This document shows positions 1 through 5,673 of a DNA stretch of 5,673 nt, piece after piece. The translations under genes and the position numbers were made by a program. Each line of letters begins with the position of its first letter. Within the stretch, counting starts at the first letter, position 1. The stretch is from Pseudomonadota bacterium (GTDB lineage: Bacteria > Pseudomonadota > Gammaproteobacteria > Burkholderiales > SHXO01). The notes beneath the pieces are model-generated. The model was given only the letters and a program-made list of their open reading frames with translations. It did no database searches and was not told where the DNA came from. The DNA lies in the NCBI GenBank assembly GCA_023430065.1, contig JAEZCG010000194.1:1-5673 (forward strand), given 5' to 3'.

Positions 1-2075
1 TGCCGGCCACGCTGGACGAACGCATCGTCATCGTCGACATCGACGACAGGAGCCTGGCCGAACAGGGCCGCTGGCCGTGGCCGCGGGTGCGCGTCGCACA
101 GCTGCTCGACCGCCTGTTCGACGACTACGGCGTCCAGCTCGTGGCCTTCGACGTGGTGTTCGCCGAGCCCGATCACAGCTCCGGTCTGCACGTGCTACAG
201 GACCTCGCCGACGGGGCGTTGGCGCGGGTGGACGGATTCCGTCCGGCGCTCGACGCCATCGCACCGACCCTGCAGTACGACCGCATCCTGGCGCAGAAGA
301 TGGCGGGCCGGCCGGTGGTACTCGGCTATTACTTCACGCGCGAAGACCCGCGTGCGGCCACGCGCGTCAATGCCCTGCCGCGGCCGGTCCTGCCGGCCGG
401 TGCGCTGGATGGCGTGCGCACGCACCCGACCGGGTGGACCGGGTATGGCGCCAACCTGCCCGAACTGCAGGAGGCAGCGGCGGCGGTGGGCCACTTCAAT
501 GCCTGGCCAGACGAGGACGGCATCACGCGTCGGGTGCCGATGCTGGCCGAACGCGGCGGCGCCTACTATGAAGCGCTCGCGCTCGCGGTGCTGCGCGTGC
601 TGATGGACGTGCCGGCCATCGCGCCCGGACTGGCCGAGGCGGCGGATGGAGCGCACAGCCTCGAGTGGATCGACGTGGGCGACGTGCGCATTCCGCTGGA
701 CGAGCAGGCGACGGCACTGGTGCCCTATCGCGGCCCGGCGCGCAGCTTCCCCTACGTGTCGGCGACCGACGTGCTGGCGGGAAAGGCAGATCGGGCGGCC
801 CTCGAGGGCAGAGTGGTACTGGTCGGCACCACGGCGGCCGGGCTGACCGACCTGCGCGCCGCCCCCGTGGGGCCCGTCTATCCGGGTGTGGAGGTGCACG
901 CGAACCTGATTGCCGGGGCGCTCGACGGACGCATCCGGCACATGCCCGGCTACATGATGGGAGTCGAGCTTCTCGTCCTGGCGGGTAGCGGGCTGGTACT
1001 CGCGCTGGTGCTGCCCTTGCTTACGCCACTTCCCTCAACCCTGCTGAGCCTCGTGGTGCTGGCGACGGCGGTCGGGCTGAACCTGGCGCTGTGGGCGCGC
1101 GCCAACGCCGTGCTGCCGCTGGCGCCGACGCTGCTGATGATCGCGGCGCTGTTCGCGCTGAACATGTCCTACGGCTTCTTCGTGGAGGCGCGGGCCAAGC
1201 GCCGGATCACGCGCTTGTTCGGACAGTACGTGCCGCCGGCGCTGGTGGAGGTGATGAGCCGCCACCCGGAGCGCTTCTCCATGCAGGGCGAGAGCCGGGA
1301 GATGAGCGTGCTGTTCTCGGACGTGCGCGCATTCACCGCTGTCTCGGAGGGCCTGGATCCGAAGGTTCTGACGCAGATGATGAACGAGTTCCTGACTGCG
1401 CTCAGCCAGGTCATCTATAACCATCGGGGTACGATCGATAAGTACATGGGCGACAGTATCATGGCCTTCTGGGGTGCCCCGCTGGCCGATCTCGGTCACG
1501 CGCGCAACGCGGTACTCGCCGGACTCGACATGCTCTCGACCATGCAGGCACTGCAGCACCGCTTCGCCGCACGCGGCTGGCCCGTACTGCAGGTGGGCGT
1601 GGGCGTCAACACCGGACGCATGACGGTGGGCAACATGGGCTCCGAGATCCGCATGGCCTATACCGTGATGGGCGATGCGGTGAACCTCGCCTCCCGGCTC
1701 GAGAGCCTGACCCAACGGTATGGCGTCGGCATGATGGCGGGCGAAGCCACGCGCGCCGCCTGCCAGGGCGTCGCGTTCCGCGAACTGGACAGGGTCCGGG
1801 TCAAGGGCAAGCGCGAGCCGGTGGTCGTCTACGAGCCGCTGGGACGCGAGCGGGACGTGGAGGGCGCTCTCGCCGAGGAGGTCGAGCGTTGGCACGCGGC
1901 GCTCGACCACTACCGCGCGCAGCGCTGGGACGCGGCGCGAAAGGCGTTGGAGGCACTTCAGCGCGATCGTCCCGAGTCGATCCTGTATGCCGAATTCCTG
2001 CGTCGCGTGGACGTCCTGCGTGCGCAACCGCCGGGACCCGACTGGGACGGGGCCTGGACCTTCGACAGCAAGTGA
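1..2075 (+). CDS. CHASE2-domain class III adenylate cyclase, 5'-partial
   Basis: Membrane-bound enzyme predicted to make cAMP from ATP in response to an extracytoplasmic signal. The frame is open from base 3 (690 visible residues) and has no start here, so the N-terminal membrane anchor and any signal sequence lie upstream. Visible residues 1 to about 310 are a CHASE2 sensor (IVIVDIDDRSL followed by GRWPWPR is a typical opening). Three hydrophobic segments follow at about 320-340, 346-365 and 370-391, then a linker with FGQYVPP, the cyclase-coupling element common in this architecture. The catalytic domain has all key residues: metal-binding D440 (LFSDVRAFT) and D484 (MGDSIMAFWG), adenine-selecting K480 and T554, and transition-state N561 and R565 (VNLASRLE). 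The K/T pair fits class IIIb adenylate rather than guanylate cyclases. A helical, TPR-like tail ends in PPGPDWDG, as I recall for CHASE2 cyclases. The stop lies 3 bases before the next gene, suggesting an operon. Family is very secure; the signal sensed is unknown. Confidence 0.95.
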   Translation, partial: PATLDERIVIVDIDDRSLAEQGRWPWPRVRVAQLLDRLFDDYGVQLVAFDVVFAEPDHSSGLHVLQDLADGALARVDGFRPALDAIAPTLQYDRILAQKMAGRPVVLGYYFTREDPRAATRVNALPRPVLPAGALDGVRTHPTGWTGYGANLPELQEAAAAVGHFNAWPDEDGITRRVPMLAERGGAYYEALALAVLRVLMDVPAIAPGLAEAADGAHSLEWIDVGDVRIPLDEQATALVPYRGPARSFPYVSATDVLAGKADRAALEGRVVLVGTTAAGLTDLRAAPVGPVYPGVEVHANLIAGALDGRIRHMPGYMMGVELLVLAGSGLVLALVLPLLTPLPSTLLSLVVLATAVGLNLALWARANAVLPLAPTLLMIAALFALNMSYGFFVEARAKRRITRLFGQYVPPALVEVMSRHPERFSMQGESREMSVLFSDVRAFTAVSEGLDPKVLTQMMNEFLTALSQVIYNHRGTIDKYMGDSIMAFWGAPLADLGHARNAVLAGLDMLSTMQALQHRFAARGWPVLQVGVGVNTGRMTVGNMGSEIRMAYTVMGDAVNLASRLESLTQRYGVGMMAGEATRAACQGVAFRELDRVRVKGKREPVVVYEPLGRERDVEGALAEEVERWHAALDHYRAQRWDAARKALEALQRDRPESILYAEFLRRVDVLRAQPPGPDWDGAWTFDSK

Positions 2076-2078
2076 TCC

Positions 2079-2843
2079 ATGAAACTGCGCGTGCTCGGCT
2101 GTAGCGGCGGCATCGGCGGGGGGCTACGCACCACCGCCTTGCTGCTCGACGACGACATCCTGATCGATGGTGGCACCGGCGTGGGCGACCTGACCCTGGA
2201 GGAACTGCGGCGCATCGACCACGTGTTCGTCACGCACTCGCACCTCGATCATGTCGCCTGCATTCCCTTCCTGCTCGATAGTGTGGGTGCCCTGCGCGAG
2301 CGGCCGGTCACCCTGTATGCGAGCAACGAGACTATCGCCACGCTGCGCGCGCACCTGTTCAACTGGAAGCTGTGGCCGGATTTCTCCGTCATCCCGAACG
2401 CGTCCGCGCCGATCATGCGCTTCCAGCCGATTGCGCTGGGCGAAGCCGTGCACCTCGGCGCCCGTACGCTGCGCAGCCTGCCGGCCTGCCACGTGGTGCC
2501 GGCAGTCGGCTATCACGTCGACAGCGGCACGGGCAGCCTCGTGTTCACCGGCGACACCGGTCCGTGCGAGGCGCGATGGGAGGCGATCAACCGCATCGGC
2601 AACCTGCGCTACCTGATCGTCGAGACCGCGTTCTCGAATGCCGAGGGCGCGCTGGCGGCCGCCTCCAAACATCTGACGCCCGATCTGCTGGCGCAGGAAC
2701 TGGCTCTGCTGCATGCAAGGCCGGAGATCTATATCACGCACCTAAAGCCAGTCGACGGAAGGTCGACGATGCAGGAGGTGAGCCGCGTCGCCGCGGCGTG
2801 GATGCCGCGGATGCTGGAGCACGGTCAGGTGCTGGAGTTCTGA
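2079..2843 (+). CDS. Metallo-beta-lactamase-fold protein, probable class II 3',5'-cyclic-nucleotide phosphodiesterase
   Basis: Predicted cytoplasmic metal-dependent hydrolase of 254 residues with no signal peptide. It opens with a beta strand and glycine-rich turn (LRVLGCSGGIGGG, residues 3-15). The metal site is THSHLDH (H53, H55, D57, H58), with H138, D159 in FTGDTGP and H221 in ITHLKP as further likely ligands. The GDTGP and THLKP signatures, the size and the overall layout match the MBL-fold cyclic-nucleotide phosphodiesterases (yeast PDE1/CpdP type) better than glyoxalase II, RNase Z or true beta-lactamases. Known members open cAMP or cGMP to the 5'-nucleotide. The ATG lies 3 bases after the cyclase stop with only a weak ribosome site, so translation is probably coupled to the cyclase. 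Being next to a cAMP-making enzyme supports cAMP as substrate. This is inference: Lactamase_B_2 proteins act on many substrates. The fold is near certain; the substrate is likely but unproven. Confidence 0.88.
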   Translation: MKLRVLGCSGGIGGGLRTTALLLDDDILIDGGTGVGDLTLEELRRIDHVFVTHSHLDHVACIPFLLDSVGALRERPVTLYASNETIATLRAHLFNWKLWPDFSVIPNASAPIMRFQPIALGEAVHLGARTLRSLPACHVVPAVGYHVDSGTGSLVFTGDTGPCEARWEAINRIGNLRYLIVETAFSNAEGALAAASKHLTPDLLAQELALLHARPEIYITHLKPVDGRSTMQEVSRVAAAWMPRMLEHGQVLEF

Positions 2844-2927
2844 CGCAGCGAGGAGGGGTTCCCCCGGCGCCGCCGGCGGGGACGTTCGTGCATTGACAAC
2901 GGACGGGTGAATTCCCGGGGATCAAAG

Positions 2928-5297
2928 ATGAGTACCGTGTTCGAGTCGCGACCGCAGGCTGAAGGCGACGTGCGCAGCCGGCTGGAGTTCCAGCGCAAGC
3001 TTCAGGCTGTCACCAACAAGATCCATGCGACGCGCAACGCCGAGGAGATCATGCTCGAGCTCGGGCAGGACATCTGCGAGCTGCTCGGTGCGGATCGCCT
3101 CACGGTCTATGCCCTGTCCGAGGACCGCAGCGCGATCATCTCCAAGGTCAAGACCGGGCTGGCCTCGTTCAAGGATCTGCGCCTTCCCATCAGTGAGCAG
3201 AGCCTGGCCGGATTCGTCGCGCTGAACAAGGTCCTGCTCAATATCCGCGACGTCTACGACGAGGAGGAACTGCGCAGCCACTCCCCCCTGCTCCGGTTCC
3301 TCAAGGAAGTCGACCGCCGGACCGGTTACCGCACCAGGCAGATGCTGGTCGCTCCGGTGGTGGACATCCCGTCGGGCGAGGTGATCGGCGTGGTGCAGGC
3401 GATCAACACGCGATCGGGGGAGACGTTCTCGCCGCTCGCAGTGGAGGGCGTGCAGAACCTGTGCGAGACCCTGGCGATCGCGTTCAAGCAGCGCCAGAAG
3501 CCGCAGCCGGTGGTGCGCGGCGCCTACGCCGCGCTGGTCACCGATGGTGTGCTGGAGGCGGAGCAGCTGGAACGGGCGCTGGGTGCCGCGCGCCAGAAGG
3601 GCGTCGATCTGGAGAGTGTGCTCGTGGACGAGTTCCAGGTCAGCGCCGAGGCGTTGGGCAACGCGCTGTCGCACTACTTCGGCGTACCGTATGAGCCCCT
3701 GCGCGGCGACCGGGTCAAGCCGATCGACCTGCTCAAGAACCTCAAGCGCGAGTTCCTCAAGAGCAGCAACTGGCTGCCACTGGAGGACACGTCCGAGGGT
3801 CTGGTGGTGCTAACCACCGATCCGGAGCGGGTGCGCGCCGGACGCGTGGTCGCCAACGTCTTTCCCAAGCGCAAGCTGCTCTATCGCGTCACCACGCGCA
3901 GCGAATTCAACGCCACGCTCGACCAGTACTTCGGGGTGGACCTCGACACCTCGTCCATCGGCGACCTGCTCTCGGGGCTGGACCACGACCTCGACGACGA
4001 GAACGGCACCAGCGCGGACGACGTCTCGCTCGCCGCGGACAACGAACTGGTCAAGCTGGTCAACAAGATCATCATCGACGCCTACCACCAGGGCGCCTCG
4101 GACATCCACATCGAGCCGTATCCGGGCAAGGGCAAGACCGAGGTGCGCTTCCGCCGGGACGGCTCGCTGCAGCACTACATCTCGGTGCCGGCGAGCTATC
4201 GCAATGCGATGGCGGCGCGCCTGAAGATCATGTGCGATCTCGACATCTCCGAGCGGCGCAAGCCTCAGGACGGCAAGATCAAGTTCCGCAAGTTCGGTCC
4301 GCTCGACATCGAGCTGCGGGTGGCGACGATTCCTTCGCAAGGCGGGATGGAGGACATCGTCATGCGCATTCTCTCCGCCGGCGAGCCGATCCCGCTGGAC
4401 AAGCTCGGGTTGTCCGCGCGCAACCTGCAGCATCTGAAGGCCACGGTGAGCAAGCCGTACGGCCTGTTCTTCGTGTGCGGGCCGACCGGCTCGGGCAAGA
4501 CCACGACCCTGCACTCGGTGCTGGGCCACCTCAATACGCCGGACACGAAGATCTGGACGGCCGAGGATCCGGTCGAGATCACGCAGAAGGGCCTGCGCCA
4601 GGTGCAGATGAATCCCAAGGCGGGGCTGACCTTCGCCACCGCCATGAAGGCTTTCCTGCGCGCGGACCCGGACGTCATCATGGTGGGCGAGATGCGCGAC
4701 AAGGAGACCACTGCAATCGGCATCGAGGCCTCGCTCACCGGTCACTTGGTCTTCGCTACGCTGCATACCAACAGCGCACCGGAATCCATCATCCGCCTGC
4801 TCGACATGGGGATGGACCCGTTCAACTTCGCCGATGCGCTGCTGGGCGTGCTCGCCCAGCGTCTGGCCAAGCGCCTGTGCGGCAAGTGCAAGAAGCCGCA
4901 CGTGGCCACCCAGGACGAATTGAAACTGATCCTGGAGGAGTACTGCCAGGAGCTGACGCAGACCGAGGACTGGAAGCGCGATCCCGAAGCGGCCTCCGAG
5001 GGCGTCTACCGCGACTGGGTGCAGCGCTTCGCCGACGACACGGGTCAGTTCACGCTCTATTCACCGGTCGGCTGCGACACCTGCTCGGGCACGGTGTACA
5101 AGGGGCGGGGCGGCCTGCACGAACTGCTGATCGGCAGCGATGGTGTGAAGAAGTTGATCCAGGAGCACGCGCGCGTCGCCGACATCCTCGCACTCGGGCT
5201 CAACGAAGGCATGCGCACGCTCAGGCAGGACGGCATCGAGAAGGTCCTCCAGGGCATCACCGATCTGCATCAGGTGCGCGCGGTCTGCATCAAGTAG
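2928..5297 (+). CDS. GAF-domain PilB/GspE-type type IV pilus or type II secretion assembly ATPase
   Basis: Hexameric cytoplasmic motor expected to drive pilin polymerisation at the inner membrane; 789 residues from ATG 2928. An in-frame GTG at 2907 would add 7 residues; I prefer the ATG because GGGGA (2917-2921) sits 6 bases before it. Order: GAF domain (about 37-187); a degenerate MshEN-like helical repeat (198-250); the rest of the GspE N-domain (about 251-335); an acidic linker (about 350-366); and the ATPase with ASDIHIEP (390-397), Walker A GPTGSGKT (518-525, K524), Asp box WTAEDPVE (543-550), Walker B DVIMVGEMRD (582-591, E588) and His box TGHLVFATLHTN (604-615). A zinc module has CxxC pairs C651/C654 and C716/C719. 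The zinc cysteines indicate an assembly ATPase (PilB/GspE), not the retraction motor PilT. All catalytic motifs are intact. At about 790 residues it exceeds a usual PilB/GspE (roughly 500-570), mostly because of GAF. The downstream pilin favours a pilus role, but type II secretion cannot be excluded. Confidence 0.95.
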   Translation: MSTVFESRPQAEGDVRSRLEFQRKLQAVTNKIHATRNAEEIMLELGQDICELLGADRLTVYALSEDRSAIISKVKTGLASFKDLRLPISEQSLAGFVALNKVLLNIRDVYDEEELRSHSPLLRFLKEVDRRTGYRTRQMLVAPVVDIPSGEVIGVVQAINTRSGETFSPLAVEGVQNLCETLAIAFKQRQKPQPVVRGAYAALVTDGVLEAEQLERALGAARQKGVDLESVLVDEFQVSAEALGNALSHYFGVPYEPLRGDRVKPIDLLKNLKREFLKSSNWLPLEDTSEGLVVLTTDPERVRAGRVVANVFPKRKLLYRVTTRSEFNATLDQYFGVDLDTSSIGDLLSGLDHDLDDENGTSADDVSLAADNELVKLVNKIIIDAYHQGASDIHIEPYPGKGKTEVRFRRDGSLQHYISVPASYRNAMAARLKIMCDLDISERRKPQDGKIKFRKFGPLDIELRVATIPSQGGMEDIVMRILSAGEPIPLDKLGLSARNLQHLKATVSKPYGLFFVCGPTGSGKTTTLHSVLGHLNTPDTKIWTAEDPVEITQKGLRQVQMNPKAGLTFATAMKAFLRADPDVIMVGEMRDKETTAIGIEASLTGHLVFATLHTNSAPESIIRLLDMGMDPFNFADALLGVLAQRLAKRLCGKCKKPHVATQDELKLILEEYCQELTQTEDWKRDPEAASEGVYRDWVQRFADDTGQFTLYSPVGCDTCSGTVYKGRGGLHELLIGSDGVKKLIQEHARVADILALGLNEGMRTLRQDGIEKVLQGITDLHQVRAVCIK

Positions 5298-5307
5298 CCC
5301 TGCGTGG

Positions 5308-5327
5308 CAGGCGGCGCGCGCCGTCTG
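5308..5327 (+). terminator. Possible terminator stem-loop after the ATPase gene, no U tract
   Basis: CAGGCGGC (5308-5315) pairs with GCCGTCTG (5320-5327) around a GCGC loop. As RNA this gives 8 base pairs, one of them G-U, starting 11 bases after the ATPase stop codon. Position and strength suit a 3' end or an RNA-stabilising structure. No run of U follows (next bases TGAAAGATCG), so this is not a canonical intrinsic terminator, and in DNA this GC-rich such stems arise by chance. Confidence 0.3.
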
Positions 5328-5473
5328 TGAAAGATCGCGTCGCGCTGCCGCCGCGCTTGCCGTGGATCGGCACGGCGCGCGACGCCACGCGGAAGTCTTT
5401 GTGTCAGGACGGTCGCGGGAACTTGCCGGCTCCTTCAACGCGACGGTTCGACCGCGTCGTGGCCCCGATCCGG

Positions 5474-5520
5474 GGCGCCGATTCGTTTGCGATCGATCAA
5501 ATCCTCGCGCAATCGGCGCC
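5474..5520. repeat. Perfect 10-bp inverted repeat just upstream of the pilin promoter
   Basis: GGCGCCGATT (5474-5483) and AATCGGCGCC (5511-5520) are exact reverse complements with a 27-base spacer. The right arm ends 2 bases before the -24 element. The two arm centres are 37 bp apart, about three and a half helical turns. The less GC-rich spacer contains the palindrome GATCGATC (5491-5498) and TTTG/CAAA half-sites (5486-5489, 5499-5502). The left arm overlaps the small hairpin at 5462-5476, so both cannot form in the same transcript. It may be a paired operator, an RNA stem in readthrough transcript, or chance; the symmetry itself is certain. Confidence 0.6.
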
Positions 5521-5522
5521 GG

Positions 5523-5538
5523 TGGCATACCCGTTGCA
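5523..5538 (+). promoter_or_regulatory. Sigma-54 (RpoN) -24/-12 promoter of the pilin gene
   Basis: The site reads TGGCATACCCGTTGCA and matches the RpoN pattern TGGCAC-N5-TTGCA at all key bases except T in place of the C after TGGCA. The invariant GG (5524-5525) and GC (5536-5537) have the required 12-base offset. Transcription should start at about 5548-5549, giving a leader of about 54 bases before the pilin ATG. Pilin genes in Pseudomonas and relatives are driven by RpoN with the activator PilR, so the location fits. RpoN promoters need an upstream bound activator and often IHF; I could not identify a convincing binding site for either. Confidence 0.85.
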
Positions 5539-5551
5539 TTGATGACCCCCG

Positions 5552-5568
5552 AACACGGAGACCGTGTT
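5552..5568 (+). promoter_or_regulatory. Stem-loop in the pilin mRNA 5' leader
   Basis: AACACGG (5552-5558) and CCGTGTT (5562-5568) form a perfect 7-bp stem with an AGA loop; a G-U pair (5551/5569) could extend it to 8. It would start about 3 bases from the predicted 5' end of the pilin transcript and well before the ribosome site. A 5'-terminal hairpin is a known way to protect abundant mRNAs from 5'-end-dependent decay, which would suit a major pilin. It is a poor terminator candidate because the bases after it (TAAGTCTTCTC) are not a continuous U run. Alternatives are a protein-binding or sRNA target site. Confidence 0.5.
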
Positions 5569-5586
5569 TAAGTCTTCTCAACACCG

Positions 5587-5592
5587 AAGGAG
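5587..5592 (+). promoter_or_regulatory. Strong ribosome binding site deciding the pilin start
   Basis: AAGGAG lies 10 bases before the ATG at 5603 but 19 bases before the next in-frame ATG at 5612. It therefore supports the longer leader peptide starting at 5603. Confidence 0.8.
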
Positions 5593-5602
5593 TGCACGTC
5601 AC

Positions 5603-5673
5603 ATGAAAGCTATGCAAAAGGGTTTCACCTTGATCGAACTGATGATCGTGGTCGCGATCATCGGTATCCTGGC
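5603..5673 (+). CDS. pilA: Type IV pilin (PilA-like), 3'-partial
   Basis: Only 23 codons are visible before the window ends. They encode a class III (type IVa) prepilin leader, MKAMQKG, followed by FTLIELMIVV and the start of the hydrophobic helix. Prepilin peptidase PilD/GspO should cut after G7 and methylate F8; E12 is the conserved Glu5 of the mature protein, needed for subunit packing. The short positively charged leader and FTLIEL favour a type IVa pilin over a type IVb pilin. A major pilin is likely because the gene has its own sigma-54 promoter, a long leader and a strong ribosome site. Minor pilins and type II pseudopilins share this N-terminus, and the distinguishing C-terminal part (disulfide loop, length) lies outside the window. 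The symbol is given on leader and promoter evidence only. Confidence 0.85.
   Translation, partial: MKAMQKGFTLIELMIVVAIIGIL

Larger units (their letters stand above)
5298..5602. other. Non-coding region between the ATPase and pilin genes
   Basis: I see no credible gene in these 305 bases: the open frames here are out-of-frame extensions or shadows with no recognisable protein. The region holds, in order, a GC-rich stem-loop just after the ATPase stop (5308-5327); a second possible stem-loop at 5353-5380 (10 paired bases with a TT bulge, loop GATCGG); a 6-bp hairpin at 5462-5476 (GCCCCG / CGGGGC); a perfect 10-bp inverted repeat (5474-5520); the sigma-54 promoter; and the pilin leader. This is the length and content expected of an activator-dependent pilin control region. 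Confidence 0.8.

Noticed and set aside
1035..2027. Long open frame on the minus strand (330 codons) opposite the cyclase
   Set aside because: Its product is rich in H, R and Q and has no recognisable domain; it lies opposite a securely identified gene, which is typical of shadows in GC-rich DNA.
2851..2881. Strong Shine-Dalgarno-like AGGAGGGG plus a GC-rich partial inverted repeat in the 84-base gap
   Set aside because: No start codon lies at a usable distance (the GTG at 2888 is followed at once by a stop), and the stem is imperfect with no U tract.
2893..2898. Exact TTGACA resembling a sigma-70 -35 box before the ATPase gene
   Set aside because: No acceptable -10 box lies 16-18 bases downstream (the bases there are CGGGGA).
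2841..2930. Phosphodiesterase and ATPase are in the same reading frame, with no further stop between them after TGA 2841-2843, suggesting a readthrough fusion
   Set aside because: An open stretch of 28 codons is expected by chance at this GC content, and no readthrough signal is visible.
3810..4901. Long open frame on the minus strand (363 codons) opposite the ATPase
   Set aside because: Same shadow pattern: biased H/R/Q/V composition, no motif, opposite a gene with all its catalytic motifs intact.
5326..5341. TGTGA half of a CRP/Vfr site after the ATPase gene
   Set aside because: The second half (GCGTC against TCACA) matches at only one base. A TCACA at 5599-5603 likewise lacks its partner.
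5402..5405. TGTC as a possible PilR activator site
   Set aside because: PilR sites described in Pseudomonas are clusters of several such motifs; I see no convincing cluster here.
5495..5507. IHF-like GATCAAATCCTCG between possible activator sites and the promoter
   Set aside because: Only about 7 of 9 conserved positions match; the location is plausible but the match is too weak to annotate.
4232..5542. A 436-codon plus-strand frame overlapping the ATPase and running into the non-coding region
   Set aside because: It is an out-of-frame reading of the ATPase gene, and the part beyond the ATPase stop encodes nothing recognisable.

Overview
The window is GC-rich DNA (roughly two thirds G+C by eye, with strong G/C preference at third codon positions). 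Every recognisable gene lies on the + strand. The gene families present, the sigma-54 promoter and the type IV pilin leader all suggest a beta- or gammaproteobacterium. I cannot name the genus from sequence alone.

Layout: (1) positions 1-2075 hold the 3' part of a membrane-bound class III adenylate cyclase with a periplasmic CHASE2 sensor; its N-terminus lies upstream of the window. (2) After only 3 bases comes a metallo-beta-lactamase-fold protein (2079-2843) that resembles class II 3',5'-cyclic-nucleotide phosphodiesterases. (3) After 84 bases comes a PilB/GspE-type traffic ATPase (2928-5297) with an N-terminal GAF domain. (4) A 305-base non-coding region (5298-5602) carries several inverted repeats and a well-spaced -24/-12 (sigma-54) promoter, followed by a 5' leader with a perfect stem-loop. 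(5) The first 71 bases of a type IV pilin gene (5603 onward) run off the right edge.

How the genes may work together: a cyclase that makes cAMP, an enzyme of the kind that destroys it and a pilus/secretion ATPase follow one another on one strand, next to a pilin with its own sigma-54 promoter. The ATPase's GAF domain has the sequence style of the cyclic-nucleotide-binding GAF domains of phosphodiesterases and cyanobacterial cyclases. The helical repeats following it, where related ATPases can bind c-di-GMP (MshEN), have lost their signature residues. The most interesting hypothesis is a local circuit in which an envelope signal sensed by CHASE2 sets cAMP, the phosphodiesterase limits it, and cAMP acts directly on the pilus motor through GAF. 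The gene order and motifs are seen; the ligand and the regulatory wiring are inferred.
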